From Planotetraspora silvatica (GTDB lineage Bacteria > Actinomycetota > Actinomycetes > Streptosporangiales > Streptosporangiaceae): a DNA stretch of 59,123 nt. The stretch lies in NCBI RefSeq assembly GCF_016863315.1, contig NZ_BOOQ01000043.1, forward strand, positions 1 through 59,123, given 5' to 3'. The notes under the pieces are model-generated. The model was not told where the DNA came from. It saw only the letters and a program-made list of their open reading frames with translations, and made no database searches. The translations under genes were made by a program, and so were the position numbers. Below are positions 46,938-55,423 of this stretch, in pieces. Each line of letters begins with the position of its first letter. Within the stretch, counting starts at the first letter, position 1.

Positions 46938-46967
46938 GCACTACCGGGAGATTTGGGCGTTTGTCAC
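46938..46967 (-). promoter_or_regulatory. mtrA: candidate mtrA promoter
   Basis: On the minus strand GTGACA (46967-46962) and TAGTGC (46943-46938) are separated by 18 bases, about 17 bases before the mtrA start. Several GTNAC sequences nearby (46962-47013) could be MtrA boxes, but their spacing is irregular. The whole 46921-47252 region holds no gene. Confidence 0.35.
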
Positions 46968-47252
46968 GGGTTCATCCGAAGGTTACCGGTGGCTGCCACT
47001 TACGTGTTACACGACCATGACAAAGGATGCAGTTTAAGGGGCCGGGGAAGAACGCGCGATGATCTGACCAGATGCGGCCACAACCGCGGGGAACGCTTCA
47101 AGGATGACACGTTCCAAGTTTGCGCAGGAATAGGCCGATTCTGCTATCCCCCGTGACCTGCTGATCGCAGTCTGACCATGGACTTCCGCTCGACTGGGAG
47201 CGCTCACGCGATCACCGCGCCATTAGTCCGTACATCGTGCCAGGATTGGGAC

Positions 47253-48770
47253 ATGACAGACGGCCCTGGCCCCACCCCCGATGTGCCATCAGGCTGGGCT
47301 GCCGAGCAGCCGCCACCGTACGGACGGTCCGAGGGGGCCTGGACCGCTCCGGGAGCCTCCGGCGCACCCGATTCCCAGGGGCAGCCCGCTCCGCCTCCCC
47401 CCGGCCAGCAGTACGGCGAACAGCAATACGGCCAGCAATACGGGGGTCAGCAGTACGGCGGGCAACCGTATGGCGGCCAGCAGTACGGCGGCCAGCAGGG
47501 TTACGGGCCGTACCCGACGGGGCCATACGGCGCCTACCCGCCTTCCCCGTACGGCTATCGCCCGCAGGCGCCGCGGCCGGGCATCATCCCGCTGCGCCCG
47601 CTCGGCCTCGGAGACATCCTCGACGGCACGATCAAGCTGATCCGGTCGAACCCCCGGGCCACGCTCGGCCTGTCGGCCATCATCGCGGCGATCAGCGCGA
47701 TCCCGCTCGCGATCGGGCAGGCGATCTCCTACTCCTACGGCGACCTGAGCGGGATCCTGAGCGACCCGGAGTCCTTCGACGGCACCTTCCCGCTCGGCGG
47801 CATCGTGGCACAGTACAGCGGTGCCATCCTGTCGACGATCATGGGCTTCGTCGCCACGACCATCCTCACCGGCATCCTGATGCGGGTGCTCGGACGGGCC
47901 GTCTTCGGCGGCCGCATCACCGCCGGGGAGGCCTGGCGGTCGGTGAAGTCCCGGTTCTGGGCCCTGTGCGGCCTGGTGCTGCTGCAGGGCCTGATCCTCG
48001 CGGCGCCACTGGTGATATTCGTGGCGCTGCTCACTGTGCTGATCGTCAGCCTCGCCTCCGGCAACGTGGACGTGACCCCAGGCACCGGTGTAGGGATCGC
48101 CGTAGTCACCATCCTGTTACTGATCGGGTATGCCGTCTACTACGCCTTCTTCAACACGAAGTTCGCATTGTCGGCTCCATCCCTCGTGCTCGAGCGACGT
48201 GGTGTCACTGACAGCATGCGGCGCTCGTGGCGGCTGGTGAAGGGCGATTTCTGGCGGGTGTTCGGCATCCTGATCGTCACGTCGATCCTCACCGCGCTGG
48301 TCAGCGGCATCCTGTCCGTGCCCTTCTCGCTGGGCTCGTCCCTGCTCGGGACGTTCGGCGACGGCACCGCGGGCTCGCTGGTCCTGTCCGGCGTCTTGTT
48401 CTTCCTCGGAAACGTGCTGGCCTCGATGATCGTGTACCCGATCACGGCGGGCGTGCACGGACTCCTCTACGCCGACAGGCGGATGCGCGCCGAGGCGTTC
48501 GACCTCGTGTTGCAGACGGCCGCCGGGCGGAACCAGGAGCAGGGCTGGATCCACGAGAGCGTCGACGACTACTGGCACCCCTCCTACGCGGCGGAGTCCG
48601 GCGCCCAGTACGGCGCTCAATACGAACAGCAATACGCGCAGCAGTACGCGCAGCAGTACGGCGGCGCGCCGTACGGCACGCCGGCCGCACATCCCTACGC
48701 CGCCCCGGGCACGGCGCCGTACGAGACCCCGGCCGCTCCTTCCTCCGGGGCTCCCGAGGCACCGCAACAA
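47253..48770 (+). CDS. membrane protein with N- and C-terminal Q/Y/G repeat tails
   Basis: The frame runs from the ATG at 47253 to the stop at 48807-48809 (518 residues); the listed end covers the conserved body. Residues about 51-85 form QQYGGQ-type repeats, followed by GPYPTGPYGAYPPSPYG. The core (about 110-430) has six or so membrane helices and resembles the glycerophosphoryl-diester-phosphodiesterase membrane domain family (LGDILDGTIKLIRSNPRATLG; SLVLERRGVTDSMRRSWRLVKGDFWRVFGI). The C-terminal tail repeats AQYxxQYAQQYGG. The tails are low-complexity and could drive self-association. It overlaps the next gene by 4 bases (GTGA). Confidence 0.8.
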
Positions 48771-48805
48771 GGGGCTGCGCAGACCCCTCCACACGAGCCG
48801 CAGCC

Positions 48806-49453
48806 GTGACCCTCTTCCTGTCGCCGTCCCTCGCACCGCTTGGGGCCCCCGTCGACATCGGGCGTGACCAGGCGCAGCAGGAGGCGGCGCGGGAACTGCT
48901 CAAGTCGGGCTACCAGCACGAGTCCCTGTTCGATCGGATAGGCCGTGTCATCCAGCAGTTCCTCGACGATCTCCTGGGCATAGGTGGAAACGCGAGCGGC
49001 AGCGCGATCTCGCTCATCCTCATCGTGGTCATCCTCGTGATCCTCGGCGCTCTGCTGGTGTGGGCCCTGCGCCGCACATCGCGCGGCAGCCGTACAGGCG
49101 TCGTCGTCTTCGGCGGGCAGGCGCGGACGGCCGCGGAGCACCGGGCGGAGGCCGAACGGCGGGCGTCGGCGGGCGACTGGACCGGAGCCGTCCAGGAACG
49201 TCTCCGGGCGATCGCCCGAGGGCTCGAAGAACGTGCCATCGTCAGCCCGCTGCCTGGCCGTACCGCCCTCGAACTGGCCCAGACCGCGGGACAGGCGCTG
49301 CCTTCGCACGCCTCCGACCTGCGGTCGGCCGCCCGGCTCTTCGACGACGTGACCTACGGCGAGGTGGCGGGGACGCCCGAGGCCTACGCCGTTCTCAAGG
49401 ACCTCGACGAGCGCCTGATGGCCGCCCGCGTCGCGCTGGAGGCCTCCGCATGA
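48806..49453 (+). CDS. DUF4129-domain membrane protein
   Basis: 215 residues with one central membrane helix (SLILIVVILVILGALLVWAL) and a C-terminal DUF4129 segment (AEAERRASAGDWTGAVQERLRAIARGLEERAIVSPLPGRTALELA ... ARLFDDVTYGEVAGTPEAYAVL). It starts with GTG inside the previous stop and its own stop overlaps the next start (ATGA): tight coupling in a four-gene operon with DUF4350, moxR and DUF58 genes. Confidence 0.87.
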   Translation: MTLFLSPSLAPLGAPVDIGRDQAQQEAARELLKSGYQHESLFDRIGRVIQQFLDDLLGIGGNASGSAISLILIVVILVILGALLVWALRRTSRGSRTGVVVFGGQARTAAEHRAEAERRASAGDWTGAVQERLRAIARGLEERAIVSPLPGRTALELAQTAGQALPSHASDLRSAARLFDDVTYGEVAGTPEAYAVLKDLDERLMAARVALEASA

Positions 49454-50670
49454 CGCTCCAGACGACCGAACGGTCGTACTCCGTCTCGCCCACGGCCGCA
49501 AGCATCTGGAAGCGGGGGCGCGCGATCGTCCTGGTCGCCGTCATCGTCGTGGTGGCGGCGGTCGTCCCGGTGTTGCTGCCGTCCGGGTCGACCGGCGGCG
49601 GCAGCGCGCTCGACCCCGGCGACTCCTCCCTCGCCGGCAGCAAGGCCCTCGCCCAGGTGCTGGGCGCGCATGGAGTCTCCGTCCAGCGCGTGGACGACGT
49701 CTCGACGGCGCTGGCCGCGCTCGGCACGGACGGCCAGCTTCTCATCACGGAGGCGACGGACCTGACGTCGAGCGAGGCCGGCCGGATCGCCGCCGCGCCA
49801 GCCGACAGGCTGATCGTCGGGCAGGTGCCGTACCTCGACGTGCTGGCGCCCGGCGTCATCAGCGAGGTCGGCGGCACCTCCTCACGGTCGCGGCCGCCGT
49901 CGTGCGGGCTGCGCGAGGCGAACGTGGCGGGCAGCGCCTACATGGGCGGCTCCGCGTTCACCGGCCCACCCGGATCGACGGGGTGCTACCCGTCGGACGG
50001 CAAGCCGACTCTCGTCCGCTACACGGTCGACGGCCGTACGGTGACCGTCGTGGGCGACGGCCAGTTCATGACGAACCTCAGGCTGGCCGAGGACGGGAAC
50101 GCCGCCCTCGCCATGAACCTCGCGGGCACGAAGCCGCGGCTCGTCTGGCTGGTGCCGCCGGCCGAACCCGACCAACCGTCCGGCCCGGACGGGTCCGGTG
50201 GGTCCGACGGGTCCGGTGGGTCCGACGGGGCCGGTTCCGAGCCGAAGAGCCTCGGCGAGCTGATCCCTTCGGGGGTGGGCTGGGCGATCGTCGAGCTCGT
50301 CGTCGCGCTGGGCGTGGTCGCCCTGTGGCGTGGACGACGGCTCGGGCCTGTCGTCGCCGAGCGCCTTCCGGTGGTCGTGCGAGCGGCCGAGACCGTGGAA
50401 GGCCGGGGACGCCTCTACCGGGCACGCCGCGCACGGGACCGGGCGGCCCTCGCGCTCCGCGCCGCCACGATCGACCGCATCACCCCGCGCCTCGGACTTC
50501 CCCGCACGGCGACACCCGATGAGATCGTCACAGGGGTGTCCGCGCGAACCGGAGAGGATCCGGAGCAGGTACGGCCGGCTCTGTTCGGCGGCGCTCCCGC
50601 CGACGACGCCGGGCTCGTCGCCCTGGCCGGATACCTCGACACACTCGAAAGGCAGGTACAAGACTCGTGA
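49450..50670 (+). CDS. DUF4350-domain membrane protein
   Basis: 406 residues. N-terminal helix IVLVAVIVVVAAVVPVLLPSG, an outer domain (ALDPGDSSLAGSKALAQVLGAHGVSVQRVDDV ... LLITEATDL), a Gly/Ser/Asp repeat segment (DGSGGSDGSGGSDG), a second helix (GWAIVELVVALGVVALWRGRRLGP) and a cytoplasmic C-terminus. The DUF4129-DUF4350-MoxR-DUF58 gene set is common in actinobacteria; the MoxR ATPase probably acts as chaperone for an envelope complex. Confidence 0.88.
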   Translation: MTLQTTERSYSVSPTAASIWKRGRAIVLVAVIVVVAAVVPVLLPSGSTGGGSALDPGDSSLAGSKALAQVLGAHGVSVQRVDDVSTALAALGTDGQLLITEATDLTSSEAGRIAAAPADRLIVGQVPYLDVLAPGVISEVGGTSSRSRPPSCGLREANVAGSAYMGGSAFTGPPGSTGCYPSDGKPTLVRYTVDGRTVTVVGDGQFMTNLRLAEDGNAALAMNLAGTKPRLVWLVPPAEPDQPSGPDGSGGSDGSGGSDGAGSEPKSLGELIPSGVGWAIVELVVALGVVALWRGRRLGPVVAERLPVVVRAAETVEGRGRLYRARRARDRAALALRAATIDRITPRLGLPRTATPDEIVTGVSARTGEDPEQVRPALFGGAPADDAGLVALAGYLDTLERQVQDS

Positions 50671-51671
50671 CGACACCTGGATCCGGAGCCTTCGGAGCCG
50701 GAGCCCCGCAGGCCTCCACACCGGGGGCCGACGCGGCGCGGGAGGCGCTCGCCACGCTGCGGGCCGAGGTCGGCAAGGCCGTGGTGGGGCAGGACGCCAT
50801 CGTCACCGGCCTCGTGATCGCCCTGTTGTGCCGTGGGCACGTGCTGCTCGAAGGCGTCCCCGGCGTGGCCAAGACGCTCATGGTCCGCGCCCTGTCCGCC
50901 ACGCTGTCGCTCGACTTCAAGCGGGTGCAGTTCACCCCCGACCTGATGCCGGGCGACGTGACCGGCTCGCTGGTCTACGACGCCAAGTCGTCGGAGTTCG
51001 AGTTCCGCGAGGGGCCGGTCTTCACGAACCTGCTGCTCGCCGACGAGATCAACCGAACGCCGCCCAAGACCCAGGCCGCTCTGCTCGAGGCCATGGAGGA
51101 GCGCCAGATCAGCGTCGAGGGCTCGGCCCGCATGCTCCCCGACCCGTTCATCGTGGCGGCGACCCAGAACCCCATCGAGTACGAGGGCACCTACCAGCTC
51201 CCCGAAGCCCAGCTGGACCGGTTCCTGCTCAAGCTGACCGTGCCGCTGCCTCCCCGGGAGCAGGAGATCGCGGTGCTCGAACGGCATGCCCTCGGCTTCG
51301 ACCCGCGCGACCTGACGCACCTCAAGCCGGTCGCGTCGGCGGCCGATCTGGAGGCCGGCCGGGAGGCCGTCAAGCAGGTGCACGTGGCTCCGGAGGTGCT
51401 CGGGTACATCGTCGACCTGGCCAGGGCGACGCGTCAGTCGCCGTCGTTGCAGCTCGGGGTGTCACCTCGAGGCGCGACGGCCCTGCTTGCGGCCGCTCGG
51501 GCGTGGGGTTGGCTGTCCGGCCGTTCGTACGTCACCCCTGACGACGTGAAGGCCCTGGCCCGGCCGGCTCTGCGGCACCGCGTCCAGTTGCGGCCGGAGG
51601 CGGAGCTCGAGGGCGCCACCCCCGACGGCGTCCTGGACGGCATCCTGGCCTCAGTCCCCGTCCCCCGCTGA
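50667..51671 (+). CDS. moxR: MoxR-family AAA+ ATPase
   Basis: 334 residues. Walker A GVPGVAKT, Walker B LLLADEINRTPPKTQAALLEAMEE, sensor 1 FIVAATQNPIEYEGTYQLPEAQLDRFLLK, arginine finger region and sensor 2 VSPRGATALL. MoxR proteins act as chaperones for neighbouring VWA/DUF58 proteins. GTG start overlapping the preceding stop. The partner DUF58 gene follows, but a 53-bp repeat array is inserted between them. Confidence 0.93.
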   Translation: MTTPGSGAFGAGAPQASTPGADAAREALATLRAEVGKAVVGQDAIVTGLVIALLCRGHVLLEGVPGVAKTLMVRALSATLSLDFKRVQFTPDLMPGDVTGSLVYDAKSSEFEFREGPVFTNLLLADEINRTPPKTQAALLEAMEERQISVEGSARMLPDPFIVAATQNPIEYEGTYQLPEAQLDRFLLKLTVPLPPREQEIAVLERHALGFDPRDLTHLKPVASAADLEAGREAVKQVHVAPEVLGYIVDLARATRQSPSLQLGVSPRGATALLAAARAWGWLSGRSYVTPDDVKALARPALRHRVQLRPEAELEGATPDGVLDGILASVPVPR

Positions 51672-51686
51672 CCCGCCCCCTCTGGC

Positions 51687-51804
51687 GTGATCATGCACAG
51701 GTTCGTGGACAGGCCGCCTGACCTGGCATTACTCCGGGCGTGATCATGCACAAGTTCGCGATCAAGTGGGCTGACCTGGGAAAATGGAGTTCGTGATCAT
51801 GCAC
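51687..51804 (+). repeat. 53-bp periodic repeat array 2 (3 boxes, one orientation)
   Basis: Boxes GTGATCATGCAC start at 51687, 51740 and 51793, exactly 53 bases apart. The first two continue ARGTTCG and have TGACCTGG at positions 33-40 of the unit, as in arrays 1 and 3. No inverted half is present. The array lies in the 186 bases between moxR and the DUF58 gene, which are usually adjacent or overlapping. Confidence 0.93.
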
Positions 51805-51810
51805 TGTCGG

Positions 51811-51840
51811 GCGGGAGCCGTACGAGCGGGAGCCGTACAA
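51811..51840 (+). repeat. two 15-bp tandem repeats beside array 2
   Basis: GCGGGAGCCGTACGA followed by GCGGGAGCCGTACAA, directly upstream of the DUF58 ribosome site. Confidence 0.7.
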
Positions 51841-51857
51841 GAAGGAAGGGCGGCACC

Positions 51858-53234
51858 ATGGCGCTGACAGGACGTGCGGGGCTGCTCGCGGCCCTCGGCG
51901 CCCTCGTGGTGCTCTTCGCCCCGCGGCCGGGGCTCGCGGTGCTGGGCATCGTGCTGCTCCTCGCCTTCCTGATCGTGGTCGACCTGATCTTCGCGGGCGG
52001 AGTGCGCCCCCTGCGCTTCAGCCGCGAGGGCGAGCGGCTCGTACGGCTCGGCCAGTCGGTCACCGTCGGCCTGATCGTGGAGAACCCCGGCACACGCCGG
52101 GTCCGCGGGGTGTTGCGCGACGCCTGGCCGCCCTCGGCGGGAGCCGCGCCGCGGCGACTCGCCATCGACGTGCCGAGAGGCGAGCGCCGGCGCCTCACCG
52201 TCACACTCACGCCGACCAGGAGGGGCGATCGTGAGGCGGTCACGGTGACGGTCCGCTCACTGGGGCCGCTCGGCCTGGCCGGGCGGCAGGGGCGGCATCG
52301 GGTTCCGTGGTCGGTACGGGTGTTGCCCCCGTTCCTGAGCCGCAGGCATCTGCCCGCCAAGCTGGCCCGCCTGAGGGAGCTGGACGGTCAGCACCCCGCG
52401 CTCGTGCGGGGCCAGGGCACCGAGTTCGACTCGCTGCGGGAATACGTGGTCGGCGACGACGTGCGGTCCATCGACTGGCGGGCCAGCGCGCGGCGCAACG
52501 ACGTCGTCGTGCGCACCTGGCGCCCGGAACGTGACCGCCGGGTCCTCATCGTGCTCGACACCGGCCGCACCTCGGCGGGCCGGGTGGGCACGGCTCCGGT
52601 CCCGACAGCGGCCGGACAGGCCGAAGCCGACCGAACGGACCAGGGGGACGGCAGGCGGCGGCCGCCTCCCGGATGGCCCCGGCTGGACTGGTCGATGGAC
52701 GCCGCGTTGCTGCTGGCCGCCCTCGCCGCCCGTGCCGGCGACCGCGTCGACTTCCTCGCCTACGACCGCGCGGTCCGTGCCTGGCTGTCGGGGGCGGCGC
52801 GTACGGAACTGCTGTCGTCCCTGGTCAACGTCATGGCGCCGATCGAGGCCGAGCTCGTCGAGGCGGACTCGCCCGGCATGGTGGCGGCCGTCCTCGCCCG
52901 GGCGAAGCGGCGTTGCCTGGTGGTGCTGCTGACCGACCTCAACGCCACCGCCATGGAAGAGGGCCTCCTGCCCCTGCTCCCGCAGTTGTCCTCGCGGCAC
53001 CTGGTGCTCGTGGCCGCCGTCGCCGATCCGCGCGTCGCGGCCATGGCCTCGGGCCGGGATACGTCGGAGCAGGTCTACGACGCGGCGGCGGCCGAGCAAC
53101 TGCGGGGCGAGAGGCGGCGGATCACGTCCTTGCTGCGCCGTCACGGCGTCGAGGTCGTGGACGCCCTCCCCGAGGACGTCGCCCCCGCGCTGGCGGACGC
53201 CTACATCGCGCTGAAGGCGGCGGGCCGTCTCTGA
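51858..53234 (+). CDS. DUF58-domain protein
   Basis: 458 residues. Two N-terminal membrane helices (ALTGRAGLLAALGALVVLFAP and LAVLGIVLLLAFLIVVDLIF), a beta-rich region, then the DUF58 core EFDSLREYVVGDDVRSIDWRASARRNDVVVRTWRPERDRRVLIVLD, which is a von Willebrand A-like fold with the start of a MIDAS-like site. An extra Ala/Asp/Pro-rich insertion (about 255-275) precedes the second part. Expected partner of MoxR. The ATG has AAGGAAGGG upstream. Confidence 0.88.
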   Translation: MALTGRAGLLAALGALVVLFAPRPGLAVLGIVLLLAFLIVVDLIFAGGVRPLRFSREGERLVRLGQSVTVGLIVENPGTRRVRGVLRDAWPPSAGAAPRRLAIDVPRGERRRLTVTLTPTRRGDREAVTVTVRSLGPLGLAGRQGRHRVPWSVRVLPPFLSRRHLPAKLARLRELDGQHPALVRGQGTEFDSLREYVVGDDVRSIDWRASARRNDVVVRTWRPERDRRVLIVLDTGRTSAGRVGTAPVPTAAGQAEADRTDQGDGRRRPPPGWPRLDWSMDAALLLAALAARAGDRVDFLAYDRAVRAWLSGAARTELLSSLVNVMAPIEAELVEADSPGMVAAVLARAKRRCLVVLLTDLNATAMEEGLLPLLPQLSSRHLVLVAAVADPRVAAMASGRDTSEQVYDAAAAEQLRGERRRITSLLRRHGVEVVDALPEDVAPALADAYIALKAAGRL

Positions 53235-53242
53235 CGCGTGCG

Positions 53243-54235
53243 TCAGCTGGTGGGGGCCAGGTCCGGGGCGAGCTCGATGTCGCCCGTCTCGTCCTGCCGT
53301 ACGGCCCGGCGCCCGAAGACGATCACGTAGGCGAGGAAGAGGGTCTCGGCGAGCGCGCCGATGCCGATGCGGGCCCATGTGGGCAGGCCGGACGGGGTGA
53401 CGCCGGCCTCGATGAGGCCGGAGACGAAGAGCACGGCGACCAGGCCCAGCGCGACGCTCATCACGGCCCGCCCCTGCTCGGCCAGCGCCTCCCCGCGCCG
53501 CCGCGGCCCGGGGTCGATGACCGTCCAGCCGAGGCGCATCCCGACCCCGGCGGCGAGGAAGACGGCGGTGAGCTCCAGCAGGCCATGCGGAAGGATCAGC
53601 CCCCAGAAGATGTCGGCCTTGCCATGCGCCGCCATCAGACCGCCGAGGAGGCCGCCGTTCGCCGCGTTCTGGAACAGGATGTAGGGAATCGGTAGGCCCA
53701 GCAGGACCGCGGAGGCGATGACCTGCATGCTCACGTACGCGTTGTTGATCCACACCTGTCCGGCGAACGACGCGGCCGGATTCTCCGAGTAGTAGTCGGC
53801 GAAGTCGTGGTCGACCAGTTGCCTGATGTCCTCGGGGGTGCCGATCGCGGCCTGGACGTCGGGATTCTTGGCTATCCAGACGCCGATGACCCACGCGACC
53901 ACCAGCGAGGCGAGCGTCGCCCCCAGCCACCACCGGCGCGCCCGGTAGGCGACCACGGGGAATGACACGGTGAAGAACCGGGCGACCTCACGCCAGGCCG
54001 GGCTGTGCGCCCCCGTGACGGCCGAGCGGGCCCGGGCGACCAGCGTGGACAGGCGGCCGACCAGGATGGCGTCCCTGGAACCGGACCGGACGATGGACAG
54101 GTGCGTCGCGGCCCGCTGGTACAACTCGACCAGTTCGTCGACCTCCGCGCCGTTCAGCGAGCGACGCCGCCGGACCAGGTCCTCAAGCCGGTCCCAGGTC
54201 GGCTTGCTGGCCGCGACAAACGCATCGATGTCCAC
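53243..54235 (-). CDS. SpoIIM-family membrane protein
   Basis: 330 residues. Cytoplasmic N-terminus (about 1-95), then about five membrane helices with conserved HGLLELTAVFLAAG and NAAYVSMQV-like NAYVSMQVIASAVLLG segments typical of the stage II sporulation M / DUF95 family. It usually sits next to MoxR, DUF58 and RDD genes, as here; in actinobacteria it may serve the envelope complex rather than sporulation. GTG start, 7 bases after TAGGGT: leaderless transcript likely. Confidence 0.88.
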   Translation of the reverse strand: MDIDAFVAASKPTWDRLEDLVRRRRSLNGAEVDELVELYQRAATHLSIVRSGSRDAILVGRLSTLVARARSAVTGAHSPAWREVARFFTVSFPVVAYRARRWWLGATLASLVVAWVIGVWIAKNPDVQAAIGTPEDIRQLVDHDFADYYSENPAASFAGQVWINNAYVSMQVIASAVLLGLPIPYILFQNAANGGLLGGLMAAHGKADIFWGLILPHGLLELTAVFLAAGVGMRLGWTVIDPGPRRRGEALAEQGRAVMSVALGLVAVLFVSGLIEAGVTPSGLPTWARIGIGALAETLFLAYVIVFGRRAVRQDETGDIELAPDLAPTS

Positions 54236-54242
54236 AGATCAA

Positions 54243-54269
54243 ACCCTATCGACCGCCGCACAGTAGGGT
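54243..54269. promoter_or_regulatory. divergent pair of -10 elements for leaderless transcripts
   Basis: TAGGGT on the minus strand (54248-54243) ends 7 bases before the SpoIIM-like GTG; TAGGGT on the plus strand (54264-54269) ends 6 bases before the RDD GTG. Neither gene has a ribosome site. The 40-base intergenic region thus seems to hold two mirror-image promoters. Confidence 0.5.
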
Positions 54270-54275
54270 GCGAGT

Positions 54276-55277
54276 GTGTCAGAAGTCGTGACGGGTGAGG
54301 CCGTCGTCGTCGAGGTGCGGATCGCCCAGCTGCCCAGCCGCGCAGCGGCCTTCATCATCGACTGGCTCGTGCAGGTGGCCGCCCTCATCGTGATCTCCCT
54401 GCTGCTCGCCAACGCGACCATCATCACCGACGGCGCGCTCGCCGCCGGCCTGGGCATCCTGTTCTCCGCGCTGGTCCTGGTCGGCTACCCGGTGATCTTC
54501 GAGACGGTCAGCAGAGGACGGAGCCTGGGCAAGCTCGCGCTCGGGCTCAGAGTCGTCAGCGAGGACGGCGGACCCGAGCGCTTCCGCCAGGCCCTCTTCC
54601 GCGGACTGGCCGGCCTGGTGGAGTTCTGGACGCTGTCCGGCGCTCCCGCGCTCATCACCTCGCTGATCAACCAAAAAGGCAAGCGACTCGGCGACATATT
54701 CGCGGGCACCATCGTCATCGGCGAGCGCTCGCCGCGACAGGCGCCGCCGCCCCCGATGCCGCCGCAACTCGCCGGATGGGCCTCCTCGCTGCAGCTCTCC
54801 CAACTCCAGGACGAGCTGGCCAACACCGCCCGGCAGTACCTCTCCCGCTGGCACCAGTTGTCCCCGAACGCCCAACACGACATGGGGATGCGAATCGCGG
54901 GCCAGGTGAGCGCCTGCGTCGCGCCGCCGCCCCCGCCCGGCGTCCCGCCGTACGCTTACCTCGCCGCCGTGCTCGCCGAGCGCCGCCGCCGGGAGGAACT
55001 GCGGCTCGCGCAGACCCGGGGTCCCGCCTCGCCGTACGGCCGGGCTTCGCAGTGGAATCAAGGGGCCTCTCAGTCGGTCGCCCCGCCGTACAACGGAGCG
55101 CCCGGATCACCCGCGTTCCCGTACGGCACGGCGTCGGCGCACCCGTCCGGCGTGACACCGGCGCACCCGTCGGGCATGGCACCTCGGAACCCCGGCCAGG
55201 AGACTCCCGGTTCCGTCCCGAACCCGCCCGCGGAGCCGGCCGGTCCGACACCGGGAGGATTCGTCCCCCCGACATGA
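54276..55277 (+). CDS. RDD-family membrane protein
   Basis: 333 residues. RDD domain in the first 150: QLPSRAAAFIIDWLVQVAALIVISLLL, second helix LAAGLGILFSALVLVGYPVIFETVSRGRSLGKLALGLRVV, third FRGLAGLVEFWTL. The C-terminal part is a soluble helical segment followed by a Pro/Gly/Ser/Ala-rich tail with PYxGAPGSPAFPYG and AHPSG repeats. Encoded beside SpoIIM, DUF58 and MoxR proteins, a recurring neighbourhood in actinobacteria. Confidence 0.88.
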   Translation: MSEVVTGEAVVVEVRIAQLPSRAAAFIIDWLVQVAALIVISLLLANATIITDGALAAGLGILFSALVLVGYPVIFETVSRGRSLGKLALGLRVVSEDGGPERFRQALFRGLAGLVEFWTLSGAPALITSLINQKGKRLGDIFAGTIVIGERSPRQAPPPPMPPQLAGWASSLQLSQLQDELANTARQYLSRWHQLSPNAQHDMGMRIAGQVSACVAPPPPPGVPPYAYLAAVLAERRRREELRLAQTRGPASPYGRASQWNQGASQSVAPPYNGAPGSPAFPYGTASAHPSGVTPAHPSGMAPRNPGQETPGSVPNPPAEPAGPTPGGFVPPT

Positions 55278-55286
55278 GGTGTAGAC

Positions 55287-55338
55287 CCAGACCATAGGGG
55301 CATTGGTCTGGAATGCAGGTCATGGGGCCATGCCTGCT
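55287..55338 (+). other. two adjacent hairpins after the RDD gene
   Basis: CCAGACCA ... TGGTCTGG (55287-55311) and GCAGGTCATGG ... CCATGCCTGC (55315-55338). They precede the main terminator and may protect or process the 3' end. Confidence 0.5.
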
Positions 55339-55354
55339 AATGGGGTTGAGGTGA

Positions 55355-55405
55355 GGCACGACCAGGTGCGGAGGAGAGGCCGCACGGGTCGTGCCCACCT
55401 TTCTT
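55355..55405 (+). terminator. rho-independent terminator of the RDD gene
   Basis: GGCACGACC and GGTCGTGCC form the outer stem, with an inner GTGCGG/CCGCAC stem, followed by CACCTTTCTTTT. Confidence 0.75.
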
Positions 55406-55423
55406 TTCAGCTCGTTTGTGAGC

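Noticed and set aside
46921-47252. MtrA binding boxes near its own promoter
   Set aside because: Several GTNAC sequences occur, but the spacing is irregular and no clear direct repeat can be claimed.
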